Shown piece after piece: positions 51,796-58,565 of a stretch of DNA of 64,000 nucleotides. The notes beneath the pieces are model-generated. The model did no database searches. It saw only the letters and a program-made list of their open reading frames with translations, and was not told the origin of the DNA. Origin of the DNA: VXYL01 sp965116935 (GTDB lineage Bacteria > Pseudomonadota > Gammaproteobacteria > Pseudomonadales > Azotimanducaceae); contig OZ220737.1 of assembly GCA_965116935.1 (NCBI GenBank), positions 4,402,001 through 4,466,000 on the forward strand, in the 5' to 3' direction. Each line of letters begins with the position of its first letter. Position 1 is the stretch's first letter. The translations under genes and the position numbers were made by a program.

Positions 51796-52572
51796 TTGCG
51801 GATTATCGGCTGGAACGTGAACGGATTGCGCGCTTGCGTGAAAAAGGGATTCATGGAGTTCCTTGAAGCGAGCGATGCCGATGTGCTTTGCCTGCAGGAG
51901 GTGCGGGCACTACCCGAACAGCTCGAACAGCACGTGCGCTCGCCCGAGGGCTGGCACGCGAGCTTCTCGCCAGCCGAGCGCAAGGGCTATAGCGGCGTTG
52001 CGGTTTTCTCCAGAGAGCCGCCGGACCGCGTGGAAACCGCCCTCGGCATCGACGAGTACGACGTTGAGGGGCGGTTGCTGATCGCCCATTTCGGGCGCAT
52101 GGCCATCGCCTCGGTGTATTTTCCCAAGGGCAGCGGCACGGAACGGGACAATAGCCGCGTGCCTTACAAGCTCGGCTTCTACGCTCGCGTGTTCGAGCGG
52201 ATCGAGCGGCTTCGGCGACGCGGCCCCGTGTTCGTGCTCGGCGACTACAACACGGCCCACGCCGAGATCGACCTCGCCCGCCCGAAAACGAACAACAAGA
52301 CCAGCGGTTTCCTGCCGGAAGAGCGGGCGGAACTCGGCCGCTGGCTCGATGCTGGTTGGGTGGACACGTTCCGCAAGCGCCATCCGGGAGAGCCCGGGCA
52401 TTACACGTGGTGGCGCCAATGGGGCGGTGCGCGGGAGAACAACGTGGGGTGGCGGATCGACTATGTGCTCGCCTCACCGTCGGCCAACCGGATGGTGACT
52501 AACGCATTCATCTGGCCAGACGTGACGGGCTCGGACCATTGCCCCGTTGGCGTTGACTTGGCGCGCACCTAA
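51796..52572 (+). CDS. xth: Exodeoxyribonuclease III
   Basis: This 258-aa AP endonuclease / 3'-exonuclease acts in base-excision repair. It begins LRIIGWNVNGLRACVKKGF, has the metal-binding glutamate in DVLCLQEVRALPEQL, RKGYSGVAVFSRE, the catalytic VLGDYNTAHAEIDLA and the terminal GSDHCPVGVDL. TTG at 51796 was chosen because GGAGGGG lies 5 nt upstream and the protein then matches the family start. The gene diverges from the MATE gene and overlaps the end of the hydrolase gene by 4 nt. Confidence 0.94.
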   Translation: MRIIGWNVNGLRACVKKGFMEFLEASDADVLCLQEVRALPEQLEQHVRSPEGWHASFSPAERKGYSGVAVFSREPPDRVETALGIDEYDVEGRLLIAHFGRMAIASVYFPKGSGTERDNSRVPYKLGFYARVFERIERLRRRGPVFVLGDYNTAHAEIDLARPKTNNKTSGFLPEERAELGRWLDAGWVDTFRKRHPGEPGHYTWWRQWGGARENNVGWRIDYVLASPSANRMVTNAFIWPDVTGSDHCPVGVDLART

Positions 52573-53339
52573 CCCAGAAACGCCCTGAGCGCCGCGTTGA
52601 ACTCATCCGGCATCTCGAAGTAGGTCGAGTGGCCGGCACCCTTGATGTGCGTCATCGGTGCGTCGATGTCTGCGGCCACGGATCGCAGCACGTTCGGCGG
52701 AAACAGCGGATCCAAGTCGCTCGACAGCATGTGGAACGGCACGCCGGTTGCCTTCACCTGCGCTGGCGAAACGTACACCGAGTCGTCGCGGATGTTCGGG
52801 CGGGCCTGGGTGTTGTATGCCGAAATCTGTCGATAGAGCAAGGCGCCAACCGGATTGCGGGCGCCGAATTCCTCGCTGTAGGCGCGGTTGACGAGGCCAC
52901 CGGCAGCAGCGAGCCGCTCCGCCATCTGTGCCATGTTCGCCACCGTGACATCGTTGCGAATGGCACCCGGCGTGTTGGCAAGGAACACCGCCTCCACCCG
53001 GTCGCATCGGTTGACCGCCGCCCGCGCGCCCGTCCAGCCGCCCATCGACTGACAAACGATGGTTGCACGATCCATCCCCACCGCGTCCATGACCGTGGCG
53101 AGATCATCCTCGAAATGCGCCGCGCTCTGCTGCTCGGCGGGACAGATGGAGCGGGCAAAGCCACGATGGTCGAACACGGCAATACGATGGCTGGCAGCGA
53201 ACGCCGGCACCTGCTGGAACCAGCTCGTGGCGTTGCCGCCGGCGCCATGCGCGAAGACGAGACACGGTGCGCCTTCCTCTTCCACGCCATGCGCTTCGTA
53301 GTAGATGTCGATGCCGTCGCTGGATTTCGCCCAAGGCAT
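52569..53339 (-). CDS. Alpha/beta-fold hydrolase
   Basis: This 256-aa hydrolase has the nucleophile elbow CQSMGGW (Ser), an HG oxyanion motif in VFAHGAGGNATSWFQQVPAF, the acid in SSDLDPLFPP and the catalytic histidine in HIKGAGHSTYFEMPDEF. It begins KSSDGIDIYYEAHG. Members include esterases, haloperoxidase-like and C-C hydrolases; substrate is not evident. The stop overlaps the xth stop by 4 nt on the opposite strand. Confidence 0.86.
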   Translation of the reverse strand: MPWAKSSDGIDIYYEAHGVEEEGAPCLVFAHGAGGNATSWFQQVPAFAASHRIAVFDHRGFARSICPAEQQSAAHFEDDLATVMDAVGMDRATIVCQSMGGWTGARAAVNRCDRVEAVFLANTPGAIRNDVTVANMAQMAERLAAAGGLVNRAYSEEFGARNPVGALLYRQISAYNTQARPNIRDDSVYVSPAQVKATGVPFHMLSSDLDPLFPPNVLRSVAADIDAPMTHIKGAGHSTYFEMPDEFNAALRAFLG

Positions 53340-53446
53340 GATTCCTCCTCCGTTCCTGTGACGTTCGCCGCAAACCGTTGTAATTCTGCCGTGGGCGTAG
53401 CAGCATAGCCGAAGCGTTCCACCGCCCTTGCCAAGGAGACAAGCCC

Positions 53447-54478
53447 ATGCCCCGCACCAACCGCCGTTCCTTTCTCGAAGTGCTCTCCATGGCAGCCATC
53501 GGTGGCGGCACGCTGCTCAAGACCGGCGATGTCCGCGCCGCCGTGCAGGACGCCCAAGAGGCCGGCGACGAACCTTGGCCGGCGATGACCTACCGGACGC
53601 TCGGTCGCACCGGCCACAACTCCAGTCGGCTTGTCTATGGCTGCGGCGCCGCCCTCTCCCGCCGCCCCAATGAAAAGCTGCTCGAAACGGCTCTCGCGGC
53701 CGGCGTCAACACCTTCGACGTGGGCACCAGCCGCTACTACAACGATGCGGAACGAAACCTAGGGCCTTTCGCCAAGCGCCACCAAGGCGACATCTTCCTC
53801 ATCTCCAAGAGCGGCGTGTACGTGGACGCCGGGCCGCACGACGAGGTGACGACGGCGCTCGCCAAGGAAGCGGCCAGCAACTGGAGCAAGCTGCTCGACG
53901 AAAGCCTGGGCCAGCTTGGGCTCGAACAGGTGGACGCCTACTACCAGATGGGCGCCAACAACCCCGGCTTCATTCGCGCCGAGGAGATGAAAGCCGCCTT
54001 CGACACGGCCAAGGCCGCCGGCAAGGTGCGCTTCTTCGGCGTCTCCACCCACGAGAACGCGGACGCCGTGCTGCGGGCGATGATCGACACGGGCTGGTAC
54101 GACCTCGCCATGATCGCCATCACGCCGGCCGGCTGGTACGACTGGAACAGCCGCGACATCCTTGCACAAACGCCTTCGATGGTGGACTTGAAGCCCCTGC
54201 TTGACCAGGCGCACGAGGCCGGGATTGGGCTCGTCGGCATGAAGGCGGGGCGGCTGCTGGCGGGGCGCACCTTCCTCGGTAGCGCCGAACCGCAGGCGTT
54301 CGACCAGCACTACGACGAAAGGCTGCTCAAGGCGAATCTGTCGCACTTCCAGCGCAGCTACGCCTACGTGCTCGAACACGGCATGGACGTGGTGAACGCA
54401 GACATCCAGAACTATGCGATCCTGCGGGAGAACTTCGTGGCGGCAGCCACCTCGCACGAGATGGCAGGGGTGGCTTAG
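53447..54478 (+). CDS. Tat-signal aldo/keto reductase-like protein with altered catalytic site
   Basis: A 343-residue AKR-fold protein with a twin-arginine signal (NRRSFLEVLSMAAIGGG). AAGGAGA precedes ATG by 7 nt. The barrel opens YRTLGRTGHNSSRLVYG. The usual Asp-Tyr-Lys-His tetrad is only partly present: FDVGTSRYYNDAE keeps Asp and Tyr and ISKSG keeps Lys, but the LIHxP position reads AYYQMGAN, without His. This points to changed chemistry or a binding role. It faces a ferredoxin gene on the opposite strand, the two stops overlapping by 3-4 nt. Confidence 0.82.
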   Translation: MPRTNRRSFLEVLSMAAIGGGTLLKTGDVRAAVQDAQEAGDEPWPAMTYRTLGRTGHNSSRLVYGCGAALSRRPNEKLLETALAAGVNTFDVGTSRYYNDAERNLGPFAKRHQGDIFLISKSGVYVDAGPHDEVTTALAKEAASNWSKLLDESLGQLGLEQVDAYYQMGANNPGFIRAEEMKAAFDTAKAAGKVRFFGVSTHENADAVLRAMIDTGWYDLAMIAITPAGWYDWNSRDILAQTPSMVDLKPLLDQAHEAGIGLVGMKAGRLLAGRTFLGSAEPQAFDQHYDERLLKANLSHFQRSYAYVLEHGMDVVNADIQNYAILRENFVAAATSHEMAGVA

Positions 54479-54819
54479 GAGCCTCCGCCTGAGGCGCTCT
54501 TGCGCGCCTCTTCCACTACGTGCACCACGATCCCGTCGAGTTTCGGGGTCAACACCACCTGGCAAGTGAGGCGGCTTGCGGCACGCCGTTCCGGCACGAA
54601 CTCGAGAATGTCCGCCTCATCCCCCACCGGCGCCCCAAGCTCGGAAAACCACGGCTCCGCCACCACCGCGTGACAGGTGGAGCAGGTGCAGCCGCCACCG
54701 CATTGGGCGGCTATGCCGGCCACGCCGTTGTCCACCGCACAGTCCATGACCGAATGCCCGCACGGCGCCGCGTGGGTTTCCCGCGAACCGTCCGGCTGAA
54801 CAAACACGACTTTCGGCAA
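54475..54819 (-). CDS. [2Fe-2S] ferredoxin, adrenodoxin type
   Basis: A 114-aa electron carrier. The cluster cysteines are in QCGGGCTCSTCHAVV and the distal one in RLTCQVVL; FVQPDGSRETHAAPCGHSV is the N-terminal strand region. TTG at 54819 is preceded by GGAGGG at 5-6 nt and gives the family length, while the open frame further upstream is antisense to coaE and ignored. It is the second such ferredoxin in the window (compare 40367-40687). Its partner is not adjacent. Confidence 0.85.
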   Translation of the reverse strand: MPKVVFVQPDGSRETHAAPCGHSVMDCAVDNGVAGIAAQCGGGCTCSTCHAVVAEPWFSELGAPVGDEADILEFVPERRAASRLTCQVVLTPKLDGIVVHVVEEARKSASGGGS

Positions 54820-54912
54820 GCAGGCCCTCCGGCACGCCTGAAGGCGCAAAGAGTAGAGACGCGCCGCGCAAACCGATAGTATGCGCGGTTTCGTGACGGG
54901 AAAGGGGGGCTC

Positions 54913-55527
54913 TTGCGGGTCATCGGACTTACCGGCGGCATTGCTTCCGGCAAATCGACTGCGGCGCGCCACCTCGAGACGCGCGGTGCGCTGATGATCG
55001 ATGCCGACAAGCTCGGCCACCGCGCCTACGAGCCGGACACGGAAGCGTTTCGCAAGGTCGTGCAGGCATTTGGCGACGACATCGTCGGCGACGACGGCCA
55101 GATCAACCGTCGCGCCCTGGGCGGCAAGGTATTCGGCAACCAGGGCGAACTCGACCGGCTCACCGGCATCGTCTGGCCGGAGATTCGCAAGATGGCGCTG
55201 GCCGAGATCGATGCCGCCCGCGCCGAAGGCAAAACCAAGGCGGTCGTGCTTGAAGCCGCCGTGCTGCTCGAAGCCGGTTGGCAGGACATCGTCGACGAAG
55301 TGTGGGTCGTGTACGCCGAACGCGAGCAGGTAATCGCCCGCGCCATGGCCCGCGATGGCCTGGACGAGGCGGCAGTTTCCGCCCGCATCGACGCGCAGAT
55401 GACCAACGAGCAGCGCATCGAGCAAAGCGATGTTGCCTTCGAGAACGCCACCACGGCCGAAGCGCTTTGCGCACGGCTAGACGAGCGCTGGGCGGCTGTG
55501 ACGTCCGAGTCCGTGGGCGCGGCATAG
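54913..55527 (+). CDS. coaE: Dephospho-CoA kinase
   Basis: This 204-aa kinase makes coenzyme A from dephospho-CoA in the last step of its synthesis. The P-loop GLTGGIASGKSTAARHLE begins the protein, DADKLGHRAYEPD is the acceptor region and EAAVLLEAGWQDIVDEVWVV the LID-adjacent part. The TTG start (LRVIGLTGG) is preceded by AAGGGGGG. Divergent from the ferredoxin gene. In many gammaproteobacteria coaE is in the pilD cluster; here it stands with a PHP gene. Confidence 0.94.
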   Translation: MRVIGLTGGIASGKSTAARHLETRGALMIDADKLGHRAYEPDTEAFRKVVQAFGDDIVGDDGQINRRALGGKVFGNQGELDRLTGIVWPEIRKMALAEIDAARAEGKTKAVVLEAAVLLEAGWQDIVDEVWVVYAEREQVIARAMARDGLDEAAVSARIDAQMTNEQRIEQSDVAFENATTAEALCARLDERWAAVTSESVGAA

Positions 55528-55568
55528 CGACTGCTCTAGGCAACGAACCACAGAAGGCAAGACCAACG

Positions 55569-56198
55569 GTGATCCTCGACCTCCATACCCACTCCATCAA
55601 GTCCGACGACGGCCGCGCCAAGGTGCAGAACTACTGCCAGTGGATTCGCGCCAAGTCCGTTCCCATCGACGGCTTCGTGCTCACCGAGCACCGCCAGTTC
55701 GATTTCGAGTCCGACTACTCGGAACTCGCGTCCAAGTTCGGCATCGCCATCCTCAAGGGCGCGGAGGTGGAAACCGAATACGGCCACGTGCTGGTGTTCG
55801 GCGTCAACGAAAGGCTGTACGAGGAGTTCGACTTCTCCGCCATTGGCCTTTCCCTCGAGAACGTGATCGAGAAGTGCGAGAAGCACGGCGCCTTGGCCGC
55901 ACCGTGCCACCCGGGCCGTCCCCGCGTCGGCATGGTGGCGCACTTGGAAGAGCACGGCATTCCGGGCGGCGTGCGCATCGTTGAGACCATGAACGGCGGC
56001 AGTCGCGGCGACGAAGACGCGGTGGCGGCGAAGATGGCGGAGGACCTCGGCTACCTCGGCATCGGCGGCAGCGACTCCCACATCGTCAGCCACATCGGCC
56101 GCTGCGCCACCCGTTTCCCGGCTGTGCTCGCCACGGAGGGCGAGTTGGTGGAAGCGCTGAAGGCCGAGGAATTCGAGGCGATTTCCAACAAGCATTGA
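55569..56198 (+). CDS. PHP-domain metal-dependent phosphoesterase
   Basis: A 209-residue protein of the PHP family. The first metal motif is DLHTHSIKSDDG, followed by GFVLTEHRQFDF, GAEVETEYGHVLVFG, APCHPGRPRV and GGSDSHIVSHIGRC, which give the usual three-metal set of His, Asp and Glu. GTG at 55569 begins the sequence. Relatives hydrolyse small phosphoesters or oligonucleotides; the substrate is not fixed. It follows coaE after 41 nt. Confidence 0.87.
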   Translation: MILDLHTHSIKSDDGRAKVQNYCQWIRAKSVPIDGFVLTEHRQFDFESDYSELASKFGIAILKGAEVETEYGHVLVFGVNERLYEEFDFSAIGLSLENVIEKCEKHGALAAPCHPGRPRVGMVAHLEEHGIPGGVRIVETMNGGSRGDEDAVAAKMAEDLGYLGIGGSDSHIVSHIGRCATRFPAVLATEGELVEALKAEEFEAISNKH

Positions 56199-56269
56199 GG
56201 TGCGGTGTCCGCGACATCCGCAACCCGCACACCCAACCCACAACGCGACGAAGAAGGACAGCAGAGGCA

Positions 56270-56734
56270 ATGGCAGAAGCTGAAAAGGTGGATGACGACA
56301 TCCAGGACCTCAGGGACCGATTCCTGAATAGCGAGTTCGACGAGGTGACCTTCGAGATCGACGGCGAGCGGGTGGCGCAATACGCCCTCGCCTGCGGCGA
56401 AACCTCACCCAAATACACCGATCCGGGGCACGACGACTTCCAGGCACCGCCGACGTTCGTCTCCACCCTCGTGGGTCGGCGCAACATGCCTGCCGACTTT
56501 CCGGATCTCGGCGGCATGGGCATGGACGCCGGCAAGGGCGTCGAGTGGAAAGCACCCGTGCGCGCTGGCGAAACCCTGACCGGCCGCAGCCACCTGCATG
56601 ACATCTACACCAAGACGGGTCGCTCCGGGCGCATGGTGTTCCTCGTCACGCGCATGGAGCTATTCGACTCGAGCGGCACCCACGTCGCCAACGCCGATAC
56701 CCGCACCGTCATCCGGGAGAAGATCCGTGCCTGA
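56270..56734 (+). CDS. FAS1-like dehydratase domain (hot-dog hydratase subunit)
   Basis: This 154-residue protein has the N-terminal hot-dog fold of the MaoC/FAS1-like dehydratase group. SEFDEVTFEIDGERVAQYAL and ETSPKYTDPGHDDFQAPPTF are characteristic, the latter including the substrate-binding loop, and GKGVEWKAPVRAGETLTGRS forms the second strand pair. The catalytic Asp/His typical of MaoC is not in this subunit, so it is probably inactive alone. GTG of the next gene overlaps its stop by 8 nt, pointing to a heteromeric complex. Confidence 0.82.
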   Translation: MAEAEKVDDDIQDLRDRFLNSEFDEVTFEIDGERVAQYALACGETSPKYTDPGHDDFQAPPTFVSTLVGRRNMPADFPDLGGMGMDAGKGVEWKAPVRAGETLTGRSHLHDIYTKTGRSGRMVFLVTRMELFDSSGTHVANADTRTVIREKIRA

Positions 56735-57146
56735 CACTGTTTCCAACATCGGCGAAGTGGAGTTCGGTTCGGAACTGCCAAGCTTCGCCCCCGACACCAG
56801 CACCGACAACACCAAGCGCTTCGGCAAGTACGTGGGCTGGGACTCCCCCCGCTTCACCGACCACGAAGGCGCCCGCAAGGAAGGCCTTCCCGGCGCCATC
56901 GTCCCCGGAGTCCTGAGCCAAGGCTTCCTCGGCGCGATGATCCACCGCTGGGCGCCCGATGCCGAGATCATCGCCATCGACACGGTGTTCCGCGCCCCGG
57001 TGCTGGCCGACGCCCCCCACACCATCACCGGCACGGTAACCGACATCGACGAAGACGAGGGCACCGTGGAAATCGACATCACGATCACCAACGAAGCCGG
57101 CGAAAACCGCGTCTTCGGTACGGCGACCGCGAAGCTGCCGACGTAG
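56727..57146 (+). CDS. MaoC-family hydratase subunit
   Basis: This 139-aa hot-dog protein pairs with the preceding gene. The MaoC catalytic region is visible as GWDSPRFTDHEGARKEGLPG (Asp and His of the active dyad), followed by IVPGVLSQGFLGAMI. The pair resembles the two-subunit (R)-specific enoyl-CoA or ACP hydratases of actinobacteria and some proteobacteria. The substrate is probably an acyl-CoA. GTG 56727 overlaps the upstream stop. Confidence 0.85.
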   Translation: MPDTVSNIGEVEFGSELPSFAPDTSTDNTKRFGKYVGWDSPRFTDHEGARKEGLPGAIVPGVLSQGFLGAMIHRWAPDAEIIAIDTVFRAPVLADAPHTITGTVTDIDEDEGTVEIDITITNEAGENRVFGTATAKLPT

Positions 57147-57197
57147 GAGCCGTTTGTTCAAGGATAGCTGCGACCTTGTTCTGACCAGAAAAGCCTC

Positions 57198-57791
57198 GTG
57201 CCAGAGCCAGTGCAGAAGTTGAGCGTGCTCGGCCTCAGAGAGGACGGCCAGTGGTGCGCTATCGCCCTCCAAATGAGCCTTCGCGGCTACGGAGCAACCT
57301 TCGACGAGGCATTAGCGCAACTAGAAGAAGCGATTGAGGCGCAGGTATCCTTCGCCGAAAGGCATGACACGGTCGACCGGATTTTCGTTCCCGCGGAACC
57401 ACAGTATTTTGAGCTGTACGCCGACCCCAAGTGCGACGCATTGAAACGCGAGATTCCCATGCCCCGTCTTTCGTCAGACACCGGCTGGGCGTTCTTCAGG
57501 TATACGCTACCCGGCGGCCTGTCTTCAAAGCGCCAGCGGAACTTCACGAAAGGCGGGGGAATGACGTATGACAACGTGGAAGGGATCCTGACGGCGGAAA
57601 GCGGTGCATTTGTGTACCGACGACGCGGATGTCGTCGTAACATCGTACGTCGAGAGTCCAGCGGTCACGAGCGACACTACCCTATCCCATATCACGGGTC
57701 GAGTGGGTATGACCGCGCCACGATAATCGCGCCAGGGATGCTGCGAGACATCCTCCGCGTCCTCGATTTGCCCCACGACCTTTTTGATTGA
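57198..57791 (+). CDS. HicB-like antitoxin domain with HicA-like C-terminus (possible fusion)
   Basis: This 197-residue protein starts with a HicB-type segment, LREDGQWCAIALQMSLRGYG and then ATFDEALAQLEEAIEAQ. After a middle region without known domain, it ends with a HicA-like segment: MTYDNVEGILTAESGAFVYR followed by GHERHYPIPYHG and ending IIAPGMLRDILRVLDLPHD, which resembles the dsRNA-binding toxin pattern GSH..(V)P.H...GTLRSIL. If right, antitoxin and toxin are on one chain. It is convergent with an AbrB/PIN pair, forming a small toxin-antitoxin patch. The start is GTG at 57198. Confidence 0.6.
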   Translation: MPEPVQKLSVLGLREDGQWCAIALQMSLRGYGATFDEALAQLEEAIEAQVSFAERHDTVDRIFVPAEPQYFELYADPKCDALKREIPMPRLSSDTGWAFFRYTLPGGLSSKRQRNFTKGGGMTYDNVEGILTAESGAFVYRRRGCRRNIVRRESSGHERHYPIPYHGSSGYDRATIIAPGMLRDILRVLDLPHDLFD

Positions 57792-57802
57792 TGCTGCGGT
57801 CG

Positions 57803-58231
57803 CTATCGACCGCGCAGTTGGGTTGCACCAAGGGAGTCGAGGAACTCGGCGACCGTTTGTATCAAGACTCCGCAAGTCTCCGCTGGCCGATTCATCAGTG
57901 CTCCGAAGTGACGAATGTCGCCGGTGAACAGGTGGCTCGCACTGCATCCAAGTGCGGCTTGGAAGATCGGACGATCCTTCTCCACCAACGCCGCCGGGCA
58001 TGCCAAGTCGGGTCTGTGGTCAACGACGTCGATGTCCACCAAGATCGCATGGAACCGATCAAGTGCGTGAGGAGCCTTTTGGCGGAGGTTCCGCAACGCT
58101 TCCTCGCGGGCAAAGGCGCTCGTGGCGATAGACCAATCGGCCAGCGGTTGAAGTTCGACGACCAACGCGGCTTTGCCGCTCGGGTTGTGGGCCGCCGTGA
58201 ATAGCACGTTGGCGTCAAGAAACAACCTCAA
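57803..58231 (-). CDS. PIN-domain toxin-like protein
   Basis: This 142-aa protein has the PIN acidic residues in RLFLDANVLFTAAH (first Asp), FAREEALRNL (second acid) and HLFTGDIRHFG (third). TTG at 58231 overlaps the stop of the AbrB gene (TTGA); a TTG two codons later sits better relative to a GAAGG and may be the real start. It forms a two-gene module with the AbrB-like antitoxin, as in VapBC loci, and would cleave RNA. Confidence 0.82.
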   Translation of the reverse strand: MRLFLDANVLFTAAHNPSGKAALVVELQPLADWSIATSAFAREEALRNLRQKAPHALDRFHAILVDIDVVDHRPDLACPAALVEKDRPIFQAALGCSASHLFTGDIRHFGALMNRPAETCGVLIQTVAEFLDSLGATQLRGR

Positions 58232-58476
58232 CCTTCGCCCTTGACGGCATCGACGATGCGCTCGCGCTCTTGATCGTCAAGTCTGTCGGCGTCGTTCCAC
58301 GCGGCGATCTGATCATCGGCGTAGAACTCCACCTCCAACACAACGCCCGGCTTGAGGCCAATCTCGTGGCCACTGTCCTCCAAAAGCACCGCATCGCCGC
58401 CCTTGATGCCGAATCGCTTTCGAATTGCCGCAGGCAACGTGATTTGGCCACGGTTGGAGACGATCAACGGTCGCAT
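58228..58476 (-). CDS. AbrB/MazE-type antitoxin
   Basis: An 82-residue DNA-binding antitoxin. VSNRGQITLPAAIRKRFGIK is the swapped-hairpin AbrB fold, followed by GDAVLLEDSGHEIGLKPG. The C-terminal acidic part (DDQERERIVDAVKGEG) should wrap the PIN toxin. It normally represses its own operon. The toxin gene starts within its stop codon. Confidence 0.88.
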   Translation of the reverse strand: MRPLIVSNRGQITLPAAIRKRFGIKGGDAVLLEDSGHEIGLKPGVVLEVEFYADDQIAAWNDADRLDDQERERIVDAVKGEG

Positions 58477-58565
58477 TCCTTGGCCACCTTCCCTTTGCTA
58501 GAAGCCTGAAAACCAAACACGAGCAGATATTCGGAATCGTCGCGAGGGCGAGTGTCTTTGTGGGA

